A stretch of 64,000 nt of DNA from Devosia ureilytica. Its GTDB lineage: Bacteria > Pseudomonadota > Alphaproteobacteria > Rhizobiales > Devosiaceae. The DNA is taken from the NCBI RefSeq assembly GCF_024273195.1, contig NZ_JAMZCU010000002.1, positions 1 through 64,000 on the forward strand, given 5' to 3'. The position numbers were made by a program, and so were the translations under genes. This document shows, in pieces, positions 33,163 through 43,008 of this stretch. The notes beneath the pieces were generated by a model. The model saw only the letters and a list, made by a program, of their open reading frames with translations. It had not been told where the DNA came from and made no database searches. How positions within the stretch are numbered: the stretch's first letter is position 1; each line of letters opens with the position of its first letter.

Positions 33163-34400
33163 TCCGCCGCGTCCTGCTTTCCGGCCCCGAATTTCTTTTC
33201 GATATAATCGGCGACCATGACCTTGAACTGGTCGGCGACGTCGGCCCCACGCAGGGTCGCGACCTTGTGCCCGTCAACAAACACCGGTGCAGCCGGGGTC
33301 TCGCCGGTGCCCGGCAGGGAAATGCCGATATTGGCGTGCTTGCTCTCACCCGGCCCGTTGACGATGCAGCCCATCACCGCCACCGAGAGCGTCTCGACGC
33401 CCGGATAGCGCTCGCGCCACTCCGGCATCGAAGTGTTGAGGTGGTCCTGAATGTCCTTGGCCAGCGACTGGAACGTGGTCGAGGTGGTCCGCCCGCAACC
33501 GGGGCACGCCGCCACCACCGGCAGGAACTGCCGGAAACCCATGGTCTGCAGCAATTCCTGCGCCACCTTGACCTCGGTGGTGCGATCCCCGCCTGGCTCG
33601 GGGGTGAGGGAAATGCGAATGGTGTCGCCAATTCCCTGTTGCAGCAGGATGCCCAGCGCCGCCGAGGAGGCGACGATGCCTTTTGATCCCATGCCTGCCT
33701 CGGTCAGCCCCAGATGCAGCGCATAATCGCAACGGGCGGCCAAGTCCTCGTAGACCGCGATCAGGTGCTGGACGTCTGACACCTTGGTGGAAAGGATGAT
33801 CCGCTCGCGGGCCATGCCCAGCTCTTCGGCCCGCTGCGCCGAGAGCAGCGCCGACTGGATGATCGCCTCGCGCTGCACTGCGGCGGCCGAAATCGGCGCG
33901 ACGGAGGCAGCGTTTTCATCCATCAGGCGCGTCAGCAGTTCCTCGTCGAGCGACCCCCAATTGACCCCGATCCGCACCGGCTTGTCATAGCGATTGGCGA
34001 TCTCGATCAGCGTCGAAAACTGCGTGTCGCGCTTGGCCTTGAACCCGACATTGCCCGGGTTGATGCGATACTTGGCCAGCGCCTCGGCACAGGCTGGATG
34101 ATCGGTGAGCAGCTTGTGGCCGATATAGTGGAAGTCGCCCACCAGCGGCACGTCATAGCCCATGCTTTGGAGGCGGTCGCGGATCACCGGCACCGCCGCC
34201 GCGCTCTCGTCTCGATCAACAGTTATGCGCACGATTTCCGAGCCGGCGCGCGCCAACTGCATGACCTGCCGAACCGTCGCGTCGATGTCTGCGGTATCGG
34301 TATTGGTCATGGATTGGACAACCACGGGGGCGCCGCCGCCCACCATGACGCCACCCACATCAACTCCAACAGACTGCCTGCGCGGCGCCGCTCCGGCCAT
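33159..34400 (-). CDS. ispG: 4-hydroxy-3-methylbut-2-enyl diphosphate synthase
   Basis: A 413-aa iron-sulfur enzyme of the MEP isoprenoid pathway. [20 protein letters not shown] is the conserved N terminus. CPGCGRTT and CIVNGPGE hold the three cysteines that ligate the 4Fe-4S cluster. ATG 34400 fits the family; upstream codons in the open frame are not conserved. It supplies precursors to the IspA-type synthase nearby. Confidence 0.95.
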   Translation of the reverse strand: MAGAAPRRQSVGVDVGGVMVGGGAPVVVQSMTNTDTADIDATVRQVMQLARAGSEIVRITVDRDESAAAVPVIRDRLQSMGYDVPLVGDFHYIGHKLLTDHPACAEALAKYRINPGNVGFKAKRDTQFSTLIEIANRYDKPVRIGVNWGSLDEELLTRLMDENAASVAPISAAAVQREAIIQSALLSAQRAEELGMARERIILSTKVSDVQHLIAVYEDLAARCDYALHLGLTEAGMGSKGIVASSAALGILLQQGIGDTIRISLTPEPGGDRTTEVKVAQELLQTMGFRQFLPVVAACPGCGRTTSTTFQSLAKDIQDHLNTSMPEWRERYPGVETLSVAVMGCIVNGPGESKHANIGISLPGTGETPAAPVFVDGHKVATLRGADVADQFKVMVADYIEKKFGAGKQDAAE

Positions 34401-34522
34401 CAAAACACCTCGTCCAATTGCCCTGACACATAAGCCCCGGGGCGGACCGGCGCAATATTGGAAACCTGTGTCGAATTGACGACGAGCGCTTCGTTGCGCT
34501 GCTATGGACACGGAGACTCACC

Positions 34523-34732
34523 ATGACCTTTGCCGCCTATCTCACCAATATCGAAAAACAAACCGGCGTCTCGCCGGACGAGTTCGTGCGTCTGGCGCGC
34601 GCCAGGGGGCTCACCGCCCCCGGCACCAGGGCGACGGCCATCACCGACTGGCTGAAGTCCGAGTACGGGCTGGGCCACGGCCATGCCATGGCCATCGTCA
34701 AACTGCTCAAGGATCGCGGGGTCCTCACCTGA
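34523..34732 (+). CDS. DUF4287 domain-containing protein
   Basis: A 69-aa soluble protein. FAAYLTNIEKQTGVSPDEF and ITDWLKSEYGLGHGHAMAIVKLLKDRG are the DUF4287 signature. The helical fold has no known enzymatic role. It has a clean ribosome-binding site (ggag, 7 nt before the ATG) and lies head-to-head with ispG. Confidence 0.9.
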   Translation: MTFAAYLTNIEKQTGVSPDEFVRLARARGLTAPGTRATAITDWLKSEYGLGHGHAMAIVKLLKDRGVLT

Positions 34733-34796
34733 TCGTCGTCAATTCGTGATCGCGCGATGCTTGAACCGGAGCCGCGGCACAACCACTTGATGGAGC

Positions 34797-35090
34797 ATGA
34801 TGACCATGCTCCTTTCCCGCCTCGTTCTGTTCCGCAAGGAAGTCGTCCAGCTCTGGAAGGCCTTCCGGGCGCCCGAAACCCCGTTCCACCTCAAGGCGGC
34901 AACGCTGTTTGTCGCCTTCTATCTGGTGAACCCCTTCGACATCCTGCCCGATTTCATCCCGCTGCTCGGCTGGGTGGACGATCTTGTCCTCGTGCCACTA
35001 ATGGTGAGTTGGATCGTCTCGCGCCTGCCTGTGCCGGTCTATGCCGGTAAATACGGCAAGACCGTCGATGGGACGGCCCGGCGGAAGTAA
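34797..35090 (+). CDS. DUF1232 (YkvA-like) membrane protein
   Basis: A 97-aa protein. The hallmark of DUF1232 is YLVNPFDILPDFIPLLGWVDDLVLV, preceded by one hydrophobic helix and an amphipathic N terminus. Function is unknown. Starts at 34797, 34800 and 34806 are all possible. A strong hairpin terminator follows. Confidence 0.88.
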   Translation: MMTMLLSRLVLFRKEVVQLWKAFRAPETPFHLKAATLFVAFYLVNPFDILPDFIPLLGWVDDLVLVPLMVSWIVSRLPVPVYAGKYGKTVDGTARRK

Positions 35091-35101
35091 CACGGAAAAC
35101 C

Positions 35102-35129
35102 AGAAGGCCCGGATCGCTCCGGGCCTTCT
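35102..35129. terminator. bidirectional intrinsic terminator
   Basis: AGAAGGCCCGGA (35102-35113) and TCCGGGCCTTCT (35118-35129) form a perfect 12-bp stem with a TCGC loop. T-rich flanks exist on both strands. It ends the DUF1232 transcript and the convergent pyc transcript. Confidence 0.85.
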
Positions 35130-35131
35130 TG

Positions 35132-38100
35132 CTATTCCAATCGCACCAGCAGGTCCTTGGCATCGATCTGGTCGCCGGGCTTGATCAGCAATTCGGCCAC
35201 CACGCCATCGGCTTCGGCGTGAATGGCCGTTTCCATCTTCATGGCTTCGATCGAGCAGAGCACATCGCCCGCTTGGACGGACTGGCCCTGCTTGACGGCC
35301 AGTGTCGAGATGACGCCCGGCATGGGCGCGCCCACCTGCTTGGGGTCGCCCGCCGCAGCCTTGGCGCGCACCTTGACCTCACCGGCCTTCAGCCGATCCG
35401 GCACGATAATGGTGCGCGGCTGGCCGTTGAGATCGAAGAAGCAGCGGACCTCGCCCTTTTCATTGGTCGGCGCGCGACCTTGATAGGTGACGACCAGCGT
35501 CTTGCCTTTTTCGATATCGACCAGCAGTTCGTCGCCTTCTTCGAGGCCGTAGAAATAGACCGGCGTGGGCAGCACTTCGGTGGGCCCATAGCGATCCTGG
35601 GTCTTTTCGAAATCCGAATAGACTTTTGGATACATGAGGAACGAGGCCAGACGATAATCGTCGATGGGCTGTCCCACTTCCTCGGCAATCTTCTTGCGCT
35701 CGGCCTCAAGATCAATGGGCTTCAGATAGGAGCCTGGCCGCTCGGTCAGCGCCGTCTTGCCCTTGAGCACCTTCTTTTGCAGCTGTTCGGGGAAGCCGCC
35801 CGGCGGCTGGCCCAGGTCACCGGCAAAGAAACCCACCACCGAGTCAGGGAAGGCAATGTCCTTGTCCGGGTTCTCGACATCCTTGCGGGTGATGCCCGCC
35901 GAAACCATGGCCAGCGCCATGTCGCCCACCACCTTGGATGAAGGCGTCACCTTGACGATATCGCCGAACATCTGGTTGACGTCGGCATAGGTCTGGGCGA
36001 CCTCGTGCCAGCGGGTTTCGAGCCCCAGCGAACGCGCCTGTTCCTTGAGATTGGTGAACTGGCCGCCCGGCATTTCGTGGAGATAGACCTCCGATGCGCC
36101 GCCCTTCAAGTCGCTCTCGAAGGCGCGGTACTGGGTCCGAACGGCCTCCCAATAGAAGGAAATCTGGCGGATCGCCTTGGCATCGAGCCCGGGATCGCGA
36201 TCCCCATCGGCCATGGCCGCAACCAGCGAACCCAGGGTCGGCTGGCTCGTGGTGCCGGAAAGCGCATCCATGGCCGCGTCGACCGCATCAACCCCCGCAT
36301 CCACCGCTGCCAGCACCGTGGCCGCCGCCGCGCCGGACGTGTCATGCGTGTGCAGGTGGATCGGCAGGCCGACCTCCTGTTTCAGGGTCGAGATCAGCTT
36401 GCGCGCGGCGGCGGGCTTGAGCAGCCCAGCCATGTCCTTGAGACCGAGCACATGCGCCCCTGCGGCTTCGAGTTCCTTGGCCAGCGCGACGTAATATTTG
36501 AGGTCATATTTGGCCCGGTCGGGGTCCAGCATGTCGCCGGTATAACAGACGACACCCTCGCAGACCTTGTTGGCCTCGATCACCGCGTCCATCGAGACGC
36601 GCATGTTTTCGACCCAGTTCAGGCAATCGAAAACGCGGAAAATGTCGACGCCCCCGGCGGCCGCCTGCTTGACGAAGAACTGGACGACATTGTCCGGGTA
36701 ATTGGTGTAGCCCACGCCATTGGAGCCGCGCAGCAGCATCTGGGTGAGGATGTTCGGCGCCCCGGCGCGGACCTTGGCGAGGCGCTCCCACGGGTCCTCG
36801 TTGAGGAAGCGCATGGAAACGTCAAAGGTCGCCCCGCCCCAACACTCGAGGCTGAAGAGGTTCGGCAGGCCGCGCGAATAGGCCTGGGCAATGCGGGTGA
36901 TGTCGAAGCTGCGCATGCGCGTCGCCAGCAGCGACTGATGCGCGTCCCGCATTGTGGTGTCGGTGAACAGGACCCGCGTCTGGTCCTTCATCCACTGCGC
37001 AAGGCCGACAGGGCCGTCCCGGTCCAGAATTTGGCGGCTGCCTTCCACCACCGAAAGCGGTGGGAATTCAGGCACGAAGGGCGCCGCGGCCTCGGCCGGC
37101 GGACGCGGCCGGTCGCGCACTTCCGGGTGCCCGTTCACGGTCACATCGGCAATATAGGAAAGGAGCTTGGTCGCCCGGTCCTTGCGCGGCTTGAAATTGA
37201 AGAGGTCCGGCGTCGTGTCGATAAAGCGCGTCGTATAGCGGTTCTCGAGGAAATCGGGATGGGTAATGATGTTCTCAAGGAACGCCAGATTGGTCGCCAC
37301 GCCGCGAATACGGAACTCGCGCAAGGCGCGATGCATGCGGGCAATGGCCTCATCGGCGCTTGGTGCCCAGCAGGTGACCTTTTCGAGGAGCGGGTCGTAG
37401 TAACGGGTAATGACCGCGCCCGAATAGGCGGTTCCGCCATCGAGGCGTACGCCAAAGCCGGTGGCGCCGCGATAGGCGGTGATGCGGCCATAATCGGGAA
37501 TGAAATTCTGCTCGGGGTCCTCGGTGGTCACCCGGCACTGAATGGCATTGCCATTGAGCTTGATATCTTCTTGCAGCGGCACACCAGATTCAGGGGTACC
37601 GATCACGGCGCCGTCGAGCAGATGGATCTGCGCCTTGACGATGTCGATGCCGGTCACTTCCTCGGTGACCGTATGCTCCACCTGGATGCGCGGGTTCACT
37701 TCGATGAAGTAGAATTTGTCCGTGTCGGCATCCATCAGGAATTCGACGGTACCGGCGCCACGATAGTTTGCGGCACTGCCCAGCCGGACGGCGGCGTCGG
37801 TCAACTCCTTGCGCACGGCGTCGCTGAGATAAGGCGCGGGCGCGCGCTCCACCACCTTCTGGTTGCGCCGCTGAACCGAGCAGTCGCGCTCGAACAGATG
37901 CACCAGATTGCCATGATCGTCGCCGATCAGCTGCACTTCCACATGCCGGGCGCGCTCAATCAGCTTTTCGAGATACATCTCGTCCTTGCCGAAGGCGGCC
38001 TTGGCCTCGCGCTTGCCTTCAGACACTTCCGAAAGCAGCGTCTTTTCATCCATGATGCGCCGCATGCCGCGCCCGCCGCCGCCCCAGCTCGCCTTGAGCA

Positions 38101-38572
38101 TCAGCGGATAGCCGATTTCGGCGGCCAGCTTCTTGATGGTCTCGGGGTCGTCCGGCAGCGGCTCTGTGGCCGGCACCACCGGCACATTGCTGGCAATCGC
38201 CATATTGCGGGCGGCAACCTTATTGCCCAGGTCGCGCATGGTCTGCGCGCGCGGTCCGATAAAGATGATGCCGGCATCCTCGCAGGCATCAACGAATTCG
38301 GGACTCTCTGAAAGCAGGCCATAGCCCGGGTGGATCGCGTCAGCACCGGATATGCGAGCGATCCGAATGTACTCTTCAATTTGAAGATAGGCTTCGACCG
38401 GGCCCTTGCCCTTGCCGATCAGATAGGCCTCGTCGGCCTTGAACCGGTGCAGCGCCAGCTTGTCTTCTTCGGCATAGGCCGCCACGGTCTTGAGACCGAG
38501 TTCATTGGCGGCACGAAACACGCGAATGGCGATTTCGCTGCGGTTGGCGACGAGAATTTTCTTGATGGTCAT
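35132..38572 (-). CDS. pyc: pyruvate carboxylase
   Basis: A 1146-aa biotin enzyme making oxaloacetate from pyruvate. In order: biotin carboxylase domain (residues ~5-460, with the ATP-grasp GGGGRGMR), carboxyltransferase domain (~540-810, DTTMRDAHQSLLATRMR), allosteric linker, and biotinyl carrier domain with the biotinylated Lys1112 in EAMKMET. It is complete, single-chain and of normal length. ATG 38572 begins the conserved IKKILVANRSEIA. It replenishes the TCA cycle. Confidence 0.97.
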   Translation of the reverse strand: MTIKKILVANRSEIAIRVFRAANELGLKTVAAYAEEDKLALHRFKADEAYLIGKGKGPVEAYLQIEEYIRIARISGADAIHPGYGLLSESPEFVDACEDAGIIFIGPRAQTMRDLGNKVAARNMAIASNVPVVPATEPLPDDPETIKKLAAEIGYPLMLKASWGGGGRGMRRIMDEKTLLSEVSEGKREAKAAFGKDEMYLEKLIERARHVEVQLIGDDHGNLVHLFERDCSVQRRNQKVVERAPAPYLSDAVRKELTDAAVRLGSAANYRGAGTVEFLMDADTDKFYFIEVNPRIQVEHTVTEEVTGIDIVKAQIHLLDGAVIGTPESGVPLQEDIKLNGNAIQCRVTTEDPEQNFIPDYGRITAYRGATGFGVRLDGGTAYSGAVITRYYDPLLEKVTCWAPSADEAIARMHRALREFRIRGVATNLAFLENIITHPDFLENRYTTRFIDTTPDLFNFKPRKDRATKLLSYIADVTVNGHPEVRDRPRPPAEAAAPFVPEFPPLSVVEGSRQILDRDGPVGLAQWMKDQTRVLFTDTTMRDAHQSLLATRMRSFDITRIAQAYSRGLPNLFSLECWGGATFDVSMRFLNEDPWERLAKVRAGAPNILTQMLLRGSNGVGYTNYPDNVVQFFVKQAAAGGVDIFRVFDCLNWVENMRVSMDAVIEANKVCEGVVCYTGDMLDPDRAKYDLKYYVALAKELEAAGAHVLGLKDMAGLLKPAAARKLISTLKQEVGLPIHLHTHDTSGAAAATVLAAVDAGVDAVDAAMDALSGTTSQPTLGSLVAAMADGDRDPGLDAKAIRQISFYWEAVRTQYRAFESDLKGGASEVYLHEMPGGQFTNLKEQARSLGLETRWHEVAQTYADVNQMFGDIVKVTPSSKVVGDMALAMVSAGITRKDVENPDKDIAFPDSVVGFFAGDLGQPPGGFPEQLQKKVLKGKTALTERPGSYLKPIDLEAERKKIAEEVGQPIDDYRLASFLMYPKVYSDFEKTQDRYGPTEVLPTPVYFYGLEEGDELLVDIEKGKTLVVTYQGRAPTNEKGEVRCFFDLNGQPRTIIVPDRLKAGEVKVRAKAAAGDPKQVGAPMPGVISTLAVKQGQSVQAGDVLCSIEAMKMETAIHAEADGVVAELLIKPGDQIDAKDLLVRLE

Positions 38573-38674
38573 CGATGTCCGTTCCGAGCAGGAGGGGGCA
38601 AGGACCGCTTGGGTCCGGCTCAGCAAATGCCGACGGACGGGACGGTTGACCGCCCAACCGTCGAAAACCTGATT

Positions 38675-39106
38675 TCAGTTCTGGCCGAGATATCCGGCCA
38701 GGTGGCTCATGTCATATCCTGCCTCAGCGGCCTGGGAGATGATCTGATCGGCGGGGACATCCCCCGCCTGGCTCAGCGCCCACAGCGTCGTCGAGCGCGT
38801 ACCCGACCGGCAGAAACAGAACACCTTGCCGTCGCTCCCCTCGAGCACGGCCTTGGTGGCATTGACGAGATCGGGGCTCACCCCTTCGCGTCCCAGCGGA
38901 ATGGCATGATAGGCGAGCCCGGCAGCCTTGGCGGCTGCTTCGATTTCAGCCCCAGCCGGCTGGTCGGGTGATTCCCCGTCCGGCCGGTTGTTGACAATGG
39001 CAACAAAGCCCAGGTCCTTGAGCGTTTTGACGTCGTCGGGCTGGATCTGTCCAGAGACGCTGACGTGATCGTTGATCCGCTTCAGTTCCAAGGCTTCTTC
39101 TCCCAC
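38675..39106 (-). CDS. DUF442/TIGR01244 phosphatase-like or sulfur-transfer protein
   Basis: A 143-aa protein with a dual-specificity-phosphatase-like fold. VFCFCRSGTRSTTLW is the CX5R P-loop; GFVAIVNNRPDGESPDQPAG and YHAIPLGREGVSPDLV match the family also found fused to Blh sulfur dioxygenases. The start is probably GTG 39104-39106. A phosphatase or sulfur-metabolism role is by family only. Confidence 0.85.
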   Translation of the reverse strand: MGEEALELKRINDHVSVSGQIQPDDVKTLKDLGFVAIVNNRPDGESPDQPAGAEIEAAAKAAGLAYHAIPLGREGVSPDLVNATKAVLEGSDGKVFCFCRSGTRSTTLWALSQAGDVPADQIISQAAEAGYDMSHLAGYLGQN

Positions 39107-39258
39107 AAGCCCCTGCGGCAGTCCTTGAAGCGGTCACCACTTCGCGGACGCAGTCACAGGCAGAGCGCCGGCGCGCAATGGCCCGTTATAGCCACGCGGT
39201 TGCCGGTGACGCAACTGGCTGTGGCGCAAAGCTGTCACCGAGCTGTCGCAGACCGCGA

Positions 39259-40761
39259 TCAGGCTGCGCACACCACCTGCTGGACGACCAGGGGTTGTGG
39301 CCGGCCCAGGTGATAGCCCTGCAGCGCCGTGCAGCCGGCCTCGACCAGCATCTGCAACTGTTCCTCGGTCTCGATGCCTTCGGCCACCACCTCAAGCTTG
39401 AGCGAACGGGCAATGTCGCAGACCGCCGAAACGATCATTGCATTGACCGGATTGGCGGCGAAATCCGCGACATAGGTGCGGTCGATCTTGATGATGTCGA
39501 AGGCAAAATCGCGCAGATAGTGCAGGCTCGCATGGCCAGCGCCGAAATCGTCGATGGCGACGCGGACACCCATGGCCCTCAGGGTGGTCAGATTGTTCAT
39601 CTCGACGCTGCCCGCCGCCAGCGGCGCGTTCTCGGTGATTTCGACGATGATGCGCGTCGGTGAGGTGCCGGTCTCGATCAGGATATCGGCAAAGCTCTCG
39701 GCAAATTCGGCCCGGCGCAATTGCACCGGCGAGACATTGACCGCCACCGGCCCCTTGAGCCGCGGCAGGTCTGCGCAGGCTCGTCGCAAGACCCATTCGC
39801 CCAGCCGGTCGATCAGGCTGCTCTGCTCGGCCACACCGATGAACTGACCCGGCGCAATCGTGCCGCGCACCTTGTGTCGCCAGCGCACCAATGCCTCGTG
39901 CGAGCGCACCGTGAGCGTCGCGCTGTCGAACACCGGCTGATAATGCAGCTCCAACTCGTCCATCAGGATGGCGGCGCGCAACTCGCGCTCCACGAAGCGA
40001 CGATGGCGCTCATCGCCCAGCATGTCCGGATCAAAAGGCACCACGCAACCGCGGCCGGCATGCTTGCCCTTGTAGAGCGCCAGATCGGCAATGGCGATCA
40101 GCTCATTGGGGTCGTCGCTGTCGAGCGGCGCCAGCGCCACCCCGATGGTGGCCGAAAGCCGCGTCATCCGCCCCGCAATTTGATGCGGTTCGTTGAGCTG
40201 GCGCAGCAGCCGGTCACCCAGGCGGCAGAGGCCACCCTTGTTGTCATGGCCGGGAATGAGCACGCCAAATTCGTCCCCGCCCAGCCGGCCGATGATGGCG
40301 TTCGGCATCAGCGCGCGCATCTCGCGCACCAGCGCCACCAGCGCCGCATCGCCCGCGCCATGCCCGGCGCTGTCATTGAGCACCTTGAGATTGTCCATGT
40401 CGATCTGCAGATACCCCAGCGCCGACAGCGACCCGCGGTGGGCAAAGCGCTGCAGCTCATCGAGGAAATAGGAGCGCGTAAACGTGCCGGTCAGGGCATC
40501 GCGATTGGCCGAGGCCAGGGCTTCGGCCATCGCTGCCTGCGCTTCGGCCAGGCGTCGCCGTAACAGTCTGTGGGCTTGCAACAGCACCACGGGAATGGTG
40601 ATGGCAAGGCCTGCCATAATCCAGGCGATGACCGATTGGGAACCGAAGCCAAGCAGTGTGGCCAGGCTCAATCCCAGCAGCATGATGGCAAGCAGCCCGA
40701 TGGTCAGCCGCAGCCAGTCATAGGCCTGGTTGACGAGGGCAAAGTTGGGGCGGACCTGCAT
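39259..40761 (-). CDS. GGDEF-EAL bifunctional cyclic-di-GMP protein
   Basis: A 500-aa membrane protein. Two helices (about 18-40 and 43-63) are followed by a diguanylate cyclase domain with intact GGDEF (161-165) and an EAL phosphodiesterase domain with HEALVRW (288-294), DDFGAGHASLHYL and VAEGIET. No RxxD inhibitory site precedes GGDEF. Both active sites look complete, so the net direction cannot be predicted. There is no PAS or other sensor domain, only the membrane hairpin. Monocistronic. Confidence 0.93.
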   Translation of the reverse strand: MQVRPNFALVNQAYDWLRLTIGLLAIMLLGLSLATLLGFGSQSVIAWIMAGLAITIPVVLLQAHRLLRRRLAEAQAAMAEALASANRDALTGTFTRSYFLDELQRFAHRGSLSALGYLQIDMDNLKVLNDSAGHGAGDAALVALVREMRALMPNAIIGRLGGDEFGVLIPGHDNKGGLCRLGDRLLRQLNEPHQIAGRMTRLSATIGVALAPLDSDDPNELIAIADLALYKGKHAGRGCVVPFDPDMLGDERHRRFVERELRAAILMDELELHYQPVFDSATLTVRSHEALVRWRHKVRGTIAPGQFIGVAEQSSLIDRLGEWVLRRACADLPRLKGPVAVNVSPVQLRRAEFAESFADILIETGTSPTRIIVEITENAPLAAGSVEMNNLTTLRAMGVRVAIDDFGAGHASLHYLRDFAFDIIKIDRTYVADFAANPVNAMIVSAVCDIARSLKLEVVAEGIETEEQLQMLVEAGCTALQGYHLGRPQPLVVQQVVCAA

Positions 40762-40862
40762 GGTGTAACCTGGATGGTCGAGAGCTGGCCCCAGCATGCC
40801 CCATCAAGTCTGAATCAATGTTAAATGCCTGATTTATAAGGAAAAACTAGCAAAATCGAAAA

Positions 40863-40920
40863 TCGGGGCGCCACGCTAGTGTCCCTCTGCGACACGCAGA
40901 TGACAAACCGGGCGCCCCGA
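40863..40920 (-). terminator. long-range hairpin after choV
   Basis: TCGGGGCGCC (40863-40872) pairs perfectly with GGCGCCCCGA (40911-40920) across a 38-nt loop, 29 nt beyond the choV stop. There is no U-tract, so it may be a processing or terminator element of the cho operon. Confidence 0.35.
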
Positions 40921-40948
40921 TGGTCAGGGTTGATCAAGTGTGAATTGG

Positions 40949-42001
40949 TCAGCTTTCACCCACGCCCGGCGTATAGCGGGCCAGCGCCCCGATGACGCGC
41001 TTGGCGGTCACCCGGCCGATCTGCACACCCTTGTCATTGGTGACGCCCACCCATTGATGCTCGGCAAAATAGGGCAGCACGTCCTCGCATCGGGCATTGG
41101 CCGGCACCTGGAACTCGCAGGCCTCGAATTCGCCCCGCTCCATGATGGTGCGGACGTGAATGGCGCGCGCCTTGTTCACCTCGCGCACGAATTCCTCGAT
41201 ATGCTCATTGGCGGGCTTGAGCACGATGTCCTCGGGCTTGCCCTCCTGCTGCACCGCCCCGTCCTTGAGCACGGCAATGCGGTCGGCGATCTTGAGCGCT
41301 TCGTCGAAATCGTGGGTGATGAAGAGGATGGTCTTGCCCAGGCTCTTCTGCAATTCGACCAGCTGGTCCTGCATGCCCGAGCGGATCAGCGGATCGAGCG
41401 CCGAAAAGGCCTCATCCATCAGGATGATGTCGGTGTCGAGCGCCAAAGCCCGCGCCAGGCCAACCCGTTGCTGCTGCCCGCCGGAAAGCTGGCGCGGCTG
41501 GCTCTGCTCATAGCCCGAAAGACCCACCGTCTCGATCCATTTGGCGGCCTTTTCCATGCGCTCGGCCTTGGGCACGCCCCGCACTTCCAGTCCATAGGCG
41601 ACATTGTCGATGACCGAACGATGCGGCAACAGGCCGAACTTCTGAAACACCATGGCAACGGTACTGCGCCGATAGGTGCGCAACTCGGGCAGGCTCATCT
41701 TGAGCACGTCATTGCCCTCAACCACGATCTCCCCATCGGTGGGATCGATCAGCCGGTTGACGTGGCGGATAAGCGTTGACTTGCCCGAGCCCGAAAGGCC
41801 CATGACCACAAAGATCTGGCCCCGCGCAATATCGAGCGACACATTGTCGAGCCCGACCACGTGATTGGTCTGGGCCTGCACTTCAGCCTTGGACTTGCCT
41901 GAGCGCAACAGCGCAAGTGCGCCCTGCGGATCGTTGCCAAAAATCTTGGTGACGCCGCGCATGCGGATGGCAAGGCCGGTATCCTGGTTCATGTCATGCA
42001 T
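40949..42001 (-). CDS. choV: choline/glycine betaine ABC transporter ATP-binding protein
   Basis: A 350-aa ProV-type ATPase. Walker A is GLSGSGKST, signature LSGGQQQR, Walker B IILMDEAFSALD. The N-terminal GALALLRSGKSKAEVQAQTNHVVG insertion and the C-terminal CBS-like tail are typical of quaternary-amine transporters, where the tail senses ionic strength. ATG 42001 follows GGAGG by 9 nt and lies 1 nt after the choW stop. Confidence 0.9.
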   Translation of the reverse strand: MHDMNQDTGLAIRMRGVTKIFGNDPQGALALLRSGKSKAEVQAQTNHVVGLDNVSLDIARGQIFVVMGLSGSGKSTLIRHVNRLIDPTDGEIVVEGNDVLKMSLPELRTYRRSTVAMVFQKFGLLPHRSVIDNVAYGLEVRGVPKAERMEKAAKWIETVGLSGYEQSQPRQLSGGQQQRVGLARALALDTDIILMDEAFSALDPLIRSGMQDQLVELQKSLGKTILFITHDFDEALKIADRIAVLKDGAVQQEGKPEDIVLKPANEHIEEFVREVNKARAIHVRTIMERGEFEACEFQVPANARCEDVLPYFAEHQWVGVTNDKGVQIGRVTAKRVIGALARYTPGVGES

Positions 42002-42002
42002 G

Positions 42003-42872
42003 TTAGCGCGCCTCCGCCAGGCCGATGCGGGCCTGAAGCTGTTTGCCGAACGATTGGGTGATGCGGTCAAAGATGATGGCCAGCGCCACAATGCCCAGCC
42101 CCGCGAAAAGACCCCGGCTGACCTCAAGCCGGCCAATGCCCTGCAGCACCTGGTAGCCAAGGCCGCCGGCCCCGATCATCGAGGCGATCACCACCATGGA
42201 CAGCGCCATCATCGTGGTCTGGTTGATGCCGGCCAGGATCGTCGGCAGCGCCAGCGGAATCTGCACGCCAAAGAGCCGCTGGCTCGGCGTCGTGCCGAAG
42301 GCGCGGCTGGCCTCCATGACCGCCGGATCAACCGAGCGCAGCCCGAGGTCCGAAAGGCGCACCAGCGGTGGCGCCGCATAGACGATGGTGGCGATCAGCG
42401 CCGGGATCTTGCCGGGGCCGAAGATCATCACCGTGGGGATGAGATAGACAAAGCTGGGCAGCGTCTGCATCAGGTCAAGGATTGGCGTGATGACCTGGCG
42501 CACCCGCGCCGACCGGCTCATCCACACGCCCACCGGAATGGAGACGACAATGGCGGTCAGCGTCGCCGCGATCATCAGCGCCATCGTCGTCATGGCATCT
42601 TCCCAAAGGTCCATGACCCCGAGGAAGACCAGCGACAAGAAGACGATGAGCGGCAATTGCCAACGCCGTGTGGCGAGCCAGGCAATGCCCACAAGGAGAA
42701 TCATGATCAGCCAGAAGGGCGTGGCAATCAGGGTGTCCTCGATGAATTTGAGCAGCATCAGCAGCGGATAGGCCGCCGCCTCGAATTCGTCGCCCCAATT
42801 GCGCACGACCCAGTTGAGGCCATCATCAATGGCCCTGCGCCACGGGCGGGTGTCGATCAGTTCTGGAAACAT
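42003..42872 (-). CDS. choW: choline/glycine betaine ABC transporter permease
   Basis: A 289-aa permease of the ProW/OpuAB class. About six helices occupy residues 50-275, preceded by the characteristic N-terminal amphipathic stretch. The EAA-type coupling loop is MEASRAFGTTPSQRLFGVQIPLALP. It is translationally linked to choV. Two hairpins in the spacer to choX suggest lower expression than the binding protein. Confidence 0.92.
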   Translation of the reverse strand: MFPELIDTRPWRRAIDDGLNWVVRNWGDEFEAAAYPLLMLLKFIEDTLIATPFWLIMILLVGIAWLATRRWQLPLIVFLSLVFLGVMDLWEDAMTTMALMIAATLTAIVVSIPVGVWMSRSARVRQVITPILDLMQTLPSFVYLIPTVMIFGPGKIPALIATIVYAAPPLVRLSDLGLRSVDPAVMEASRAFGTTPSQRLFGVQIPLALPTILAGINQTTMMALSMVVIASMIGAGGLGYQVLQGIGRLEVSRGLFAGLGIVALAIIFDRITQSFGKQLQARIGLAEAR

Positions 42873-42912
42873 GTTTGCACTTTCTCATTTCGGAGTGCCG
42901 CAGACCGGCGTG

Positions 42913-42950
42913 CGATCCCAAAGCCAGCGCCTCCATTGGCTTTGGGATCG
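42913..42950. repeat. perfect 14-bp hairpin in choX-choW spacer
   Basis: CGATCCCAAAGCCA (42913-42926) and TGGCTTTGGGATCG (42937-42950) with a 10-nt loop, located between the choX terminator and the choW start. Confidence 0.7.
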
Positions 42951-42957
42951 AACGCAC

Positions 42958-42983
42958 AAAACGGCCGGGTCGAAACCCGGCCG
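42958..42983 (-). terminator. terminator or attenuator downstream of choX
   Basis: CGGCCGGGT (42962-42970) pairs with ACCCGGCCG (42975-42983). On the minus strand TTTT follows directly. It lies inside the operon, so it probably allows partial read-through into choWV. Confidence 0.65.
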
Positions 42984-43008
42984 CCATGAGGAACGCTGAA
43001 CGCCGGGA

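Noticed and set aside
36005..38311. 768-codon plus-strand frame opposite pyruvate carboxylase
   Set aside because: The pyc frame has all expected domains on the minus strand. The antisense translation has no recognisable fold.
39259..40761. Degenerate GGDEF or EAL domain
   Set aside because: Both signature motifs and the flanking catalytic blocks are intact on inspection; only the RxxD inhibitory site is missing.
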